Assembly (NCBI GenBank): GCA_030544215.1
Contig: JARZZO010000002.1
Location: forward strand, 76,639,150 to 76,703,149
Length of the DNA: 64,000 nucleotides
Direction of reading: 5' to 3'
Origin: Zantedeschia hybrid cultivar
Taxonomy: Eukaryota > Streptophyta > Magnoliopsida > Alismatales > Araceae
Position numbers and translations under genes: made by a program. The notes beneath the pieces were generated by a model, which was given only the letters and a program-made list of their open reading frames with translations, was not told the DNA's origin and did not search any database. Below, piece by piece: positions 31,276 through 42,740 of the stretch (the stretch's first letter is position 1; each line of letters begins with the position of its first letter).

Positions 31276-34200
31276 GTTCCCAGTCTTGTCACGGCACTGC
31301 TGCTGGTGCTCCTGGAAGAGAAAAGGATGGGGGCCAAGGCCATGTTTTGACAGATGCCTAATTACAGGTTTTAGTGCGTGTTTCGACAGATTAGGTCAGT
31401 GTCTGCTCCCCCCTGCAATCCCCTGCTAGCCTCTAGTGCAGTGAGAGCACTGGGTGCTGCCTCCCTGTGCAATGCTCGCGCATGCTGCATGCCACAACTT
31501 TTTGATATCTCCTATGGGATGGCACTGAAATATTTTACATATTGCATGCTTAGTTCAGCAGTTCAGGAAGTCTCGCACGTTTCCGGAATCCCACTTCCTC
31601 TTCCACAGACAGACCTAATTGAGTACCCCCCTCGGTTGTTCTAGATTTCTTCCACTTTGTTTGAAACGTCCAATCGTCCCTTTTGGGCTCCTTTAGAGAC
31701 ATATTGGGGCTGATGTCAATGGAGTTTTAAGAATATATAATTTCACAAGAGGAGGAGATGATTAATAAAATGTAAGTATAACTATTGGGTAAGTAGTCTT
31801 GCATGGTTCAATATGCCTAAAAAAGGATGGGCCACCAAATTAAAGACCTGCAACTTGGCAGCATTTGACCTCTCTTTTGCAAAGGAGACCATGTGTTCAA
31901 ATTAAATAAGGTTAGAATTAGAGATGCGATGATAACTAATTATGGTGGCATCTTGGTTCCAGCTAGAAGATGATAGATCGGATGACCCAATCCAATTAAA
32001 AGCACCTGATGGATCGAATCGACACCTTATTAATTGAGAACTTAAAATTTAGAATGCGACTCCACGCAGTCCCTTCAAGATCTCCAAGGGTGAGATCTTC
32101 CTTGTCCTTAAGTACTGTCATGTAGAACCGTGATGAGAACCACCACTACTTCCAGTCCTTTTATCCATGCATCCGGGTAATCTGCAAGAGATATGATAAT
32201 TCAGTGACCTCGGTTTCACTAAAGGCCATTGTTGGTGACCTAATCCCAGATAAATTAATCCCTCCCCCAGTTCACCTGCCAACTTCTTTTAGGCCAGTTT
32301 CGTCCTCTACCCGTGCAGGGTTTGCGGCATATAAACTAGTCCGAGCACTAAGAACCTGAACGGATTTGATTTGCTCGAGCTTGGCTAGGTGGGACTTTTA
32401 GCTAACGCTAACGTAGCAGAGATTGAGTTGAGTGCATGCAGACCAAAGTGAAGGAAGCTGGCAGCCGGCCAACTTTTGCACAGCCCTGGCATTGGAAGAA
32501 GCTTGCTGGCTTGTGTAAATTTTATTGGATTTGTTCTACTGGAGGAGATCTGGACCTATGTGATGATCCTTTAATGTACTCTACTTTGCCAAAGAACTCA
32601 GGAAATTTAGGCTTGTCATATGTTGGATGATGAGGCAGACAGATGTGAACATCCTGTAAGAGAGAGAAAACACATGGAAGTTTTTGCTTTTGCAATGCAA
32701 CTGTGAAGCCTTCACTTGCATGTACGATTGCATGAATTTTTTTTTTTTTTTGAAAAAAAGTGCTACAATGGCAAGCAACAACTGGCATCTAATCAAAAGT
32801 ATAAATGTATTTCAGAGATCAAAAAGAGCTTCCTAGTGTGATATTTTATTCAAATTTTGATAAAGTAAGGTATTTTTTTACAAAAAAGGGCTCATTGAGC
32901 TAATAACATGTATATTTGGTGTCTTTTACTGTTGAGTTCCATTCAATTGTCTTCTTAAACATGTCAATTCTAAAAAAGCACATAAAATGTAGTAAAAGGT
33001 CGTAAACGATCATAAAATGATGTTTTCTTTACGTCTGGATTGTTGCAAAGTGTTTGTTTGAAATGTCGTAAATTAATTGTCATATTCTAAAATTAGTTGA
33101 TCCTTAGAATTCTCTTTTAACTGAGTTTGATTTTCAGCTCGAAATCATCGTAAATTAAAATCAGAGATATTAAAACTAGTGAATTTTGGGCATTTTTACT
33201 TTTTAGTTTTTAGAATCTTCTAACATTCTTCGTAAGTCCTTGCAATTTTTATAATCTTATCAATCTTTACAATTATTTAAAACATCTCAAAAAAGTCCCT
33301 CTACCTTAGAAAGCTCTTCTGGAAGGATGGCAAGTCTGAAAACCAGAGATTTTACTTTTATTGATTTCAAAACTAATGATTTTAAAATCAGAATCTTACC
33401 ACATTTTACAATGCATGAGCCGTCAGCATAGAAGGAAAATTTTATTTTGAAGAAAAGTATAAGATCAGTGCTTTGGTTGCAGGGGATCCACGTCATCTAC
33501 AACGAGCTTCCTTCACTTTCTCTTTGATGCAATACAGCATCGTTTGAAATTTGAAAGTAGTACTTCCACAATTGTAGTACGGCTCAAATCACACTTGTTG
33601 TGATTTTTCACATGATTTCCGTTTGGCAAGTGGTGGAAAATTCTGAACAATATGACCTATGAGCTGCCTCATTTTTTCTCTTTTTAATTAGGTGAATCCT
33701 CTCGTGTGCAGAGTGCCAAACGCAAGCTTACTTAATATTTAGCTAATGATGATATACCTACACGATCCAAACCCATACTGAGAGAAACCACATTCTTTGA
33801 AAAGAATGCATGGAATGGAGTGAAAAATGCAGTGATTTATAGCATTAAGCAAGGATGATATATTTCTTAATTCAAGGAGAACAAGAATTGACTATTCTCC
33901 TCAACCGGATATTTTTCAACCCTAGCCTTAAAAATGTCAAATGATTTTGTCACTTTAATCTAGATAATTGTTTATCTTGTCCACTTATCTACTTGTCAAA
34001 CAAACAAGGACTAGGTTTTCTTCTGTCTAACGTAGGGCATTGATTGGAGGAAGGGAAACGTGCTTCCTTCCTTTCCCTCACTTCTTGAACATAGTACAAT
34101 TTAGTTTGACTTGAAATATTAACTACATCTATTCATTCATAGGGATCTATCACATGAATTAGTGTAGCAAGGGGTAGAAAAAAAATAAAAAAAAATATGA

Positions 34201-35118
34201 TATGTGGGCTGCCATATTTTTCTGTCCTATATGATACTTGTTGGGCAAGGAATCAAGCTTTGATGAATATTCATCTATTAAGTTATCCATTTTTCAAATG
34301 ATAATCTTTTATGCTTCAAAGGTAGGCAAATCTTGTTTGTTGATAACCTTAGACCAATCAATCGAATATTGATTAATACGTAATTGATCAAACACTACAT
34401 GACGTAATCGATCAAAAACTACTTGAAAATAATTCCTCTGTTCAAAAATAAAATGTTCCAAATGTTTCTAGAAATTCTTGCTTCACAGTTTGCCTGCCCT
34501 GGAAGCAAATACATTAGCATATAAATGGACAAAAGATATGAAAATAATTGTATCCCAACCTTTAGCATCTATATAAGAATGATATCCGAATCCTAAAAAC
34601 AGAGAAAGCTGTATCTTCATCCTTTGTTTAAGCTTTGTATAAGGACAATTGACCGAATAATTTGGTATCCTTTAACATCTTTTATGTAACCAATGGGATG
34701 CACCGTTCCCTCAACTGTAATGATTCACCTCTACATGGTCGGATTGGTTGGGTCGTGTGGTGACATGATTTTTTTTTTTTTTTTACGATTATCTGATTTA
34801 AAAATAAATCATAGCGTTTTGGGCATGACAGGAAATATTACCCTTCTGTCAATCTGTCGTGCGTCTACATACATTGCAACATCTAGAGAGTTGCAGAAAG
34901 CATTACTTATGTGAATCTGTCTTCTATCCGGTTTCTATATACCTTGCTATTTTTTGGGCCTCGGAGGTGTCAACCGTTAACGATCAAAATGGGTATCACG
35001 GTACGCAGGAACTGGATTGTAACGAGCGCAATTGACTCCAGAGGCCCATGTAGGCCCAAAAGTGATGGCACCAGGGTCGAAACATGTGTTGGACAGGTAA
35101 CCATATGCTCCAGCTAGT
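31276..35118. other. Gene-poor stretch, no gene seen
   Basis: I find no protein domain, tRNA or rRNA. The segment 32960-33430 resembles 5980-6310 (possible decayed MITE pair). A and T tracts near 32740 and 34770 are the only other notable features. Confidence 0.45.
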
Positions 35119-35128
35119 TTATTCAAAC

Positions 35129-35816
35129 AGTAATCTTTACTGCAATGTCCCCTGTGTTGCAATTGAGGTATTACAATATGCTCAAAAATAATTTTATTTT
35201 AATTTTTTAAGGTCAGACTTGACATGTCTTATTTGTCTGTACAACCCGATCTCCAATTGAACGATCAAAAATATCTGAAAAATAAAAAATTGAGCCCAGT
35301 AAATAGGTAAAAAAAATCCTTAATGGGCCAAGCCCCATGATGATTTTTGTTTTTTCAGATTTTTTGAAAGAGTAATACTTGCTACACCGCCGATGCAGTG
35401 TGCGCTGCACTGCGCCCGCTATGGCAATGTGCACCACGCGGCAGCAAGCGATGCAGCAATTTTTTTTTGTTTTTGCTGTGCTGGGGATCTCCCTAGCTCA
35501 GCATCCGTACCGTCCGATCTCCCATCGGATGGTTAGAAAAATTCAAAAAAAAAAAATGGACTGCACACTTGCACGATTTGAGCCGTCGGATCGCAGGAGT
35601 GCACGATCTGACACTGCACTGCACACAGCCAACTCGTGTGCTGCACTGCGCGCGGCGCAGCAAGTAAAACTCTTTTTTGAATCATCCAATTAGAAATTGG
35701 GGTGCACGGACGAGTAGGGCATGTTAGGCACGACCTTAATTTATTTTTTTTACTTACTGCAATGCTCCCATTGTAGCAGGTGGAGTGGGTGGGCGCATTG
35801 CTGTAGGCATGACTCT
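35129..35816. mobile_element. Mutator-type MITE with 9-bp target duplication (outer of a nested pair)
   Basis: TATTCAAAC at 35120-35128 is repeated at 35817-35825. Ends AGTAATCTTTACTGCAATG and inverse AGAGTCATGCCTACAGCAAT are inverted repeats. The interior shares CTGAAAAATAAAAAAT and TGGGCC blocks with the copy at 43931-44278. A second MITE is inserted at 35369-35672. Confidence 0.85.
35369..35672. mobile_element. Mutator-type MITE nested in 35129-35816
   Basis: TTTTTTGAA at 35360-35368 recurs at 35673-35681 (9 bp). Ends AGAGTAATACTTGCTACACC and inverse GAGTTTTACTTGCTGCGCC pair, and continue through GCAGTG/CACTGC-rich arms. It has the same end motif as its host element, so a related family jumped into itself. 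Confidence 0.85.
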
Positions 35817-35879
35817 TATTCAAACATGGACTGGGAGATCATTCCTTGACTTGCAGGCCCACTTAGAGCTGGAAGGCAA

Positions 35880-36100
35880 GCGTTATATTTGTTGTCTCTG
35901 ACGGGACGATCTAAAAATTTCGAAAAAAACCAATAGACTCGGCCCATTAAGGGTACTTTTATTGTTTATTGGGACTCAATTTTCTTAAAATAAAAGTTTA
36001 GATCATTTGTTCATAGATCAACATGTATAAATAAGTGGGGCATATAGGTCCCCACCTAAAAAATTAAAAAAAATTACACTTACTGCAATGGCTATAACTC
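35880..36100. mobile_element. Third Mutator-type MITE of the same family, 9-bp target duplication
   Basis: GGAAGGCAA flanks it at 35871-35879 and 36101-36109. The interior has CTCGGCCCATTAAGGG and a TTACTGCAATG block as in 43931-44278. Ends GCGTTATA and inverse GAGTTATA are degraded inverted repeats. Confidence 0.8.
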
Positions 36101-36109
36101 GGAAGGCAA

Positions 36110-37204
36110 AGGACTCTATAACTTAACTAGTATCTCCCGTGCATTGGGGTTTAACACAAAATTTCTTGAATATTCTTTTTTGTAGAAGAAAATAGGGTCA
36201 AGAACACATTGTACCTTCCTTCATAGATGTTTTCACACACCGTCTGGTGTGAATACACGTCTCGTTGGTCATCCATGGGCCAACCAAGTTACACGTCTAA
36301 CCAAAAATCTTAGATATGCATATACATGGGAAAACTCCAAAAATCATAAAAGTTTCCTTAGTACATATAGAAAGTAGGGGGTAGAACATGTAAAAATAAG
36401 TATGATATATGTTCAACAAGATGGTGTGAGTGGTTGGGACATGGTAGGCCACTTTGACTGATCTACAGAAAGGACATCAAGTCCCTATTTAGCTATGTTA
36501 GCATGAATACAGTGCACCTGCACCCCTGGCCCCCTTCCCCCCATGCACTACCTCAAACACCCTAGTCCTCTTGATCTACCCATTTCCAATGACCCTCCCC
36601 TCTAGTAGTCCCTCTTGTGCACTCTCTCATCCTCTCATGTTACTTACCCCTCTTCCTCTAGCCATACTTCCCTTTCTCCCTCTCTCCATCTTCTTTGCTC
36701 TTCTAACACCTATATAATGAGGCATTGGTCTTCCCTTTTGCAAGAGTTTCGTTCGCGACTAGGATAAGCACTTGGAGTCAAGCTAATCCTTTCAACCCCA
36801 ATGAATTTTGAAGACTAAACTCTTTACGGAAGAGTCGATGTAAACTTATGCCAATTAAACACTGAACCAACCATTAGGAATTAATTAGATTAGTTAGATT
36901 GGAAGAAAAATCTACCACCATAGACTTGCATAACAGTCCACTTGTAGAAGGCATAACTTTGTGTAGATTTTATCCAAATAAGATGATAGACCATTGGAAA
37001 GGTCTTTAAGTTAGCTATACTTTTTATTTTTATCATGTTATTATTATTATTTTTGGTGTTTGGGTAACTAAAATCACAAAGAAAATGTAAATAGGTAAAT
37101 TATGAAGAAAATTATGTAACAAGTTTGGAAGAATAGGAGTGGAGATTAACATTTGGAAATGTTTCACTATGGCTCCAAATGTTCAAAGCATCCCTGCTCG
37201 GAAA
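36110..37204. other. Intergenic stretch, no gene seen
   Basis: Contains a C-rich stretch near 36510-36700 but no coding or RNA gene that I can recognise. Confidence 0.4.
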
Positions 37205-37209
37205 CTATT

Positions 37210-37529
37210 CGTTGAAGTTATTGGGCTATCTAATTTAAAATCTTAAGGCGATGAGTGAAGTAGGCACCATCTATTAAACACTTTTTGATTTTATCCTCTT
37301 TTCGATGTAGGACTATTCTAATACGTCCCCTCACGTACAGGCCAATTTTAGATTCTGTGACGTGGACCACAAATACGGGGTGCGCAGTCCGATTCGTAAT
37401 CATAAGTTCTGACTATGTTGAAGTTATTGGATCATCCAACTCAAAAACTTAAGGTGATGAGTGGGGTAGACACCATCTATTAAATACTTTTTGATTTTGT
37501 CATGTTCCCGATGTAGGATTATTCTAACA
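37210..37529 (-). mobile_element. TRIM/SMART-like miniature LTR-retrotransposon, 320 bp, perfect 5-bp target duplication
   Basis: Two direct 114-bp repeats (37210-37323 and 37416-37529) enclose 92 bp. CTATT flanks both sides (37205-37209, 37530-37534). On the minus strand each LTR starts TGTTAGAATA or its variant and ends TTCAACA or its variant, giving TG...CA limits. The internal end CACGTGAGGGGACG-like is purine-rich beside the 3' LTR. The initiator-Met primer site is decayed here but exact in the relatives at 53514-53982. It encodes no protein and would rely on another element's enzymes. Confidence 0.85.
37477..37519 (-). promoter_or_regulatory. USE-like plus TATA-like module in the TRIM 5' LTR
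   Basis: On the minus strand ATCCTACATCG (37519-37509) differs at one base from the plant snRNA USE consensus RTCCCACATCG. TTTAATAG (37484-37477) follows after 24 nt. The other LTR repeats this exactly (GTCCTACATCG at 37313-37303, TTTAATAG at 37278-37271, 24 nt). Confidence 0.5.
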
Positions 37530-37534
37530 CTATT

Positions 37535-39250
37535 AAACACATTTATACTAAGTTTGAATGGGTTATGATCATACAACTTCTCTCTTCTTTCTTCTTACTT
37601 CCACTTTCTCTATCTATTATTCTCTTTCACTATGGGTAAGACCTTCAAAAGTATCGGCACTAGTGCAGTTTTCGCCATTAAAGTATGAAAATTAGTATTT
37701 ACAAGATAAATCATAGTTTAATTTTTCAAATATGATTTTGCCTTGTTTCATATATCTAATTTTTGAAACTTGTTGTAGAAGGAACCGGGGGTTCTCTCCA
37801 ACAAAGTATTGCCTACTTTGACCATGGAGGTGGCCTCACGTTTGTCTCTTTTTTGTTGAAGGAAGGACATTTATTTAGAGAAAGGTGAGAGACATTTCGT
37901 ATAAGCACAATGTTACCTTCTCAAACAACCAACGTGAGATTAAAGCCCTCATCTTATGCCTCAACACAGGTCCCTAAGAAGAGAAGCATGTGTATAATGG
38001 TTGAGATTCCCATAAACAAGGCTAAAAATGATGCAGTCCACAAAATCAAATTTCATGTAGATCCTAGAGTTGACTTGCCACTTGGGCCTATATAGTTAGC
38101 ACACGTCAGTGGGTTTCTTGGTATGGTCCTAGGGAAACACCCTCTGACATCCAAGTCAGCATAGGATAGTAAAATTATATCAATGACTAAGTATGAGGAT
38201 AGTATCCTTACCTTGATTAGATAACTCTGGACTGCATTTATAGGAGGGGCAAGGGAAGGCTACTTGTTGCTTATGGGGATTCTTCATAGGCTCTCTTAGG
38301 AGTTTCCCCTGGACAGGGGGAACTAAATAGGTTGACTGGACCAGTCACAAGACTTACAGCCCAGGCATGTCAAGGCCCTTTCTTTATTCATAAATGGGTC
38401 ACCCCTAGGAGATTTGATTCTCCCTCATCAAACGCATAAGTGAATTATTTCTAAAATTATGATTTTTAGTTATATAAAATTATCACATAAATAAAAAGTA
38501 AGGTAGTGCATTAAGATATAAAAGGTCATACATACTTTTTTTTGGACAATAATTCGTACTTAGAAATCATTACTATTATTTAGGATAAAATATGTCAAAA
38601 CATGGCTTCTCTTATTACAGTGTGTTTCTATTTCTGATTACGTAAGATTCACACTATGACCCTTACATGCATTATTTGTCCCAAATTTGAAAAATATGAT
38701 CATGATTTGACATTTTTGTGATTTTATATGATTAAAAAATTGACTTTAGCCTACTAAAAGTGTGAAAATTATTCCTATACATATGAAAGTTATTTTTTAT
38801 TATTTTGAGCATACTATTATTATTGTATATTCAATACATGTTCTAAAATTGAGGCATTTTTATATTAGAAATAGGAATGTTAAAAATAGTATAATTTTTA
38901 AAATAATCACCAAAACTGGCTTCAAAGTGAGTATTTTCAAATCTATCTTCCCGTGCCTATTTCAACATCTTAATGTCCCATGAACTACATGAGATGGTTC
39001 CTTTTTTGTTACATACCACTAATGATGCATCAGCACAGTAGATTTATGTTATACACTTAATTTTATTTTTAGAATACACATTTTTGTTCCATTTGTGTAT
39101 CACTTTCTCTCTAAATTGTATGTTTTCATTATATTACATTAGACACTTTTTTCTTTAGATTGTACATTTTTTTCTATCTGCACATTTTAGTTTTTATTCT
39201 ATTTTCATTTCTTCCGGATGCTGGCACTCCCCGTCTCCTCACCATATTTA
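37535..39250. other. Intergenic stretch with a possible LTR-like fragment
   Basis: A 61-codon frame at 37910-38095 is followed by 38100-38410, which looks like retroelement non-coding sequence (CCCCTGGACAGGGGGAACTA hairpin, then CCCTCATCAA), but I cannot name a family or find a partner repeat. The remainder is AT-rich with no gene seen. Confidence 0.3.
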
Positions 39251-39546
39251 GGACGTGTTTGGCAAAGCTTTTACTTAAAAGTTACTTTTAGCTTTCACTT
39301 CTTACATAGAATGAGTTGAGAGAGAGATGTTATAACTAATTTTAGTTTGTTACAAAAGTCAACTCTTTTATAACAATCTCACTTTTTCTTCAATCTTGAA
39401 AGCTATTTCCTTGTAGCTTTTAGTTGGAAGTCAAAATACAAGAAAAATATCACATAAATGGCTTCCAAGATCCAATGACTTCTATAAAAAATAACTAAAT
39501 GAAAATGTAAAAGTACTTTCAAATGAAAGTTGCGCCAAACACGGCC
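39251..39546. mobile_element. Tourist-like MITE with TTA target duplication
   Basis: TTA lies on both sides (39248-39250, 39547-39549). Ends GGACGTGTTTGGC and inverse GGCCGTGTTTGGC are terminal inverted repeats, and pairing extends inward (CTTTTA.../...AAAGTA). The TTA duplication and GG..GTGTTTGG end fit PIF/Harbinger (Tourist) elements. Non-coding, 296 bp. Confidence 0.85.
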
Positions 39547-42278
39547 TTAACCTTCTTTCCTTTTCTTAGTTCTCCTCTCAACACCCTCAATACCCTTGGT
39601 GTCTATTAAGCATCAAGTTGGAGACAACCGTTTAATGATCTCGTTGGCAGACTATCGAAGTTGTGTACGAGTGGATTCTTGGAATTATATCGCAAGCTTC
39701 CACAAAATCTTTTTGAATCCAATACTCATCTAAAGGGGATGAATTTCTCATATTGTTTTCATTCACTTACATGCAAGAAGGCTGTGGGAAATCTGAAATT
39801 TATCGCTAAACCATTTTGGACCAATCTGGAATCTAGCTAGTCTAACCTACAACTCTACAAGGCTGCGCTCAATTCTTATATGCTTTCCAAGGATAGCTTA
39901 AATTTACTCTTTTATAGGGTATTTGGGAGCAATTCTTTTCATTTGAGACTATTTTGTACATAAATTTTTCTTCACTTAATTTGATTCTTCCAATGTTTAG
40001 CAAAGTTATTACTATTTTTAGGAGAATTTGGAAGAAGCTATGAGAGCTCTCCGGTGTGTGAAATGTGGAAGTAGAGAGAGAGAAATAACTTTCTCAATGA
40101 AAAAACAAATCATGATTTTTTTTCTTTCTTTTAACGGAGAGGAGAGAAGATTAATGAAGAATGAGATGCCTTCAAAATATGTGAAATTTGCCAACTTGTG
40201 ATAAAGCATTACAATGGGTAAATGTGATGATCTTCAAGGAGATTTTAGAATATGAATGCTACGTAGTAATTTCACATGCATGGGGATGACTTGTGACGGA
40301 GTTGTACAGTTCCCAACCCCTGGCATGGCATGATGGTATTACAAGGATAAGGCAAAAAAAGCAAAAGAGATAGGTTCCTGGTTAGCAGAAAAAGAAATCA
40401 CATGGATGATGTTTTAAAAAAAATACGTAAAAAAAATACTTTATTTTATTTAGAGACTAATAGGCCATCAATCTAAGGGCATGTTGAAAGTGGATTATGT
40501 GTACATGTATAAATGCATAGTAGTGATGACGCAAGAGCTACACAAATAATATAAATATAATTATATTTCTATAAGTAACACTTATCAGATTTTTTATAAT
40601 TATTTTTTTTATAAAATTCAATCCAAGAACAAACTGGACTCAATTTTATTACTGGCGAAACAAGAACCTTCATGCGTTAAAATGGCATATGCTTGTGTAC
40701 CCTCTCACATCAAATAAGTAATATGGTTATCTCATGTCCTACGGTATTATGAGATGAAATCCTCTACCAAATTTTCTACATCTGTACCTCAATCCCTAAT
40801 CAAGGATAAATCTAAACTCACACTTACTTTTTCTGGTGAAACGACCAATCAACTCTTATTTATTGATTTAGTGAGTAATACTTGTTGAACGGCATGCTAT
40901 TTTACAGCATGGGATGGAGTTTATTTCTTTTTTAAGTTTTTTTAATGATCCGCTCCATCATGTTTTTAATTTTTTAATTTGTCCGATTGGAGATCGATTT
41001 ATACCAATGTATTGGACATGATAAAACCGACCATAAAAATAAATTTAAAAATAAAAAATGAAAGAAAACTTGAGCTGCACTTAATGGGGTGCAAGTATCT
41101 AGACCATGATACCAAATATAGTTTGTATTTTTCTGCAAAATAAAAATTAAGATACGTGATAATAATAAGAGAATCTCTTTCTTTTTATAAAGAATTATTA
41201 AAACAGTACTTTTACCTTTTTATAAAAAGTAAAATATATTTACTCAAATTTAATATTTTACTGTGCATGACACGAGCTTAGAGCCAGTTCTTGGGATACC
41301 CAATGGCCTCGTTGGGCGCACCTCATCAGGCGGGGTTCCGGAAGGACTTGTCGCGGGTCCCACCCGGAAACGCGTCCCGTCACGTGAGAGATCCTCGTCC
41401 ACTGCACACCCCTCCGTGCAGGTAATCGTCTCCATCTCTTTTGTAGCCGTCGGATGGAATCTGGACGGCTAAGGAGATCCCAGTGCGAAGTACCGCGGGT
41501 CCACGGCATCCCCCAGTTGCACCTTCTGTCCGGGTGTTCCCGTTGACTGCGACCTTCTGGCCCTGGTCCGCCAGCACACCGGGTCAGCGACTCCTCACGT
41601 GACTTGACCACGTCTTTCTGAAGTGGGCGCACCGAAACCTCAACAACAACCCAGAACGGAAGAAAAGGTACCATTTTTAACTTTGTAGCTAGCTCCGGCA
41701 CTCTTCTTTGTCCTCTCCTGCAAGCAATGGCCAAACTCTGGAAGAAGAAGCTGCTCTCTCTGTGCGTGTGTTTGGACCAGTTTGTGTGTTGTTTGGGTTA
41801 GTTTGAGATCATGCCGCTGTTTAGGTTAAGATGACTTGTATGAAATGAAATAGTTCTTTGCTTTGATAATCTTCTTAATGTTTTCATAAAAATAAGTATA
41901 ATTAACTTCTTAATTAAAATAAATAATCTAAATTTGTAACCAACTTAAGTCATGTTTTAGACTTGTTACACTGTCAAAGGGACCAGAAAAGGGTGGAGGG
42001 GTCGGTGGAGATTGGTCTCTGAGCAGAGCAGAGGCACTGGTAGCCTGTTAGTGGCTGTGGAGGTGGGTTACTGGGAACTGGCTGCCTGCCCTGGCACAGC
42101 ACCAGCCACCAGCAGCAGCAGCTGCAGCTGCCGCAACAGAACATACGATACGCTAGCACAACGCAAGCACGCTAACGCAGAGAGCAGCGCCGAGGCCAAG
42201 CACAGCGGCGCCCACTGCCGCAAAAAGGCCCTGCCTACCTGCTGCCCGTTGCCCCTTCCCAAAGCTCGATTCCTCTAC

Positions 42279-42304
42279 CTCTCTCTCTCTCTCTCTCTCT
42301 CTCT
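42279..42304. repeat. (CT)n tract upstream of BSK
   Basis: 13 CT units about 360 nt upstream of the BSK start codon. CT-rich tracts are common around plant transcription starts; whether this one matters is unknown. Confidence 0.9.
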
Positions 42305-42625
42305 GTGGCCACGGTGGTCGTCTGGTCACGTGCACCACACCCCCGAACTCGCCTCGCATCATCGCCTTATCATGTGACCCATCTCCCGTACGGACGCGCA
42401 TCCACCGCCATTACGATCACTTCCGTCACCATCTACCCCCGCACCCCTCGATCCCCGCTACTTCTCCGCACTTCGCCAATATTGCTGCTGCTGTCTTCCT
42501 CTGCTGCGCGGTAGATGAGACTGTAGAAGGTGGTGGTGGCGGAGGCGCGGGCTGTCCAGTGTTCTTCTACTCTGCTGTCCTCCCTGCAGGTTCCATTCCA
42601 TCACAAGCAGCATTGTAGAAACATT

Positions 42626-42652
42626 AGAGAGAGAGAGAGAGAGAGAGAGAGA
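42626..42652. repeat. (GA)n tract in the BSK 5' UTR
   Basis: 13 GA units end ten nucleotides before the start codon at 42662, so the repeat should be in the 5' UTR. Confidence 0.9.
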
Positions 42653-42661
42653 AGCTGAAGA

Positions 42662-42740
42662 ATGGGCTGCCTGCAATCGAAGACCAGCAACGTCCAGTCG
42701 CCCGACGAGGAGTCCCCCCAAGCCGAGAAACCAGATCTGC
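42662..42740 (+). CDS. BSK2: BSK exon 1
   Basis: Encodes MGCLQSKTSNVQSPDEESPQ and six more codons, ending CTGC|GTATGC. The start context GAAGAATGGG and the acylation motif make this the natural start. The last base C joins AG of exon 2 to give Gln27. Reading through the donor yields an artificial longer frame. Confidence 0.92.

Larger units (their letters stand above)
39547..42661. other. Intergenic region and BSK upstream sequence
   Basis: From 39550 to 41240 the DNA is AT-rich with no gene seen. At 40874-41112 a unit starting GAGTAATACTTG and ending with the inverse GATACTTGCACC resembles the Mutator-type MITE family of 35 kb. From about 41260 the sequence is GC-rich, as expected for the promoter and 5' UTR of the BSK gene, with (CT)n at 42279-42304 and (GA)n at 42626-42652. 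No clear TATA box is seen. Confidence 0.45.
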
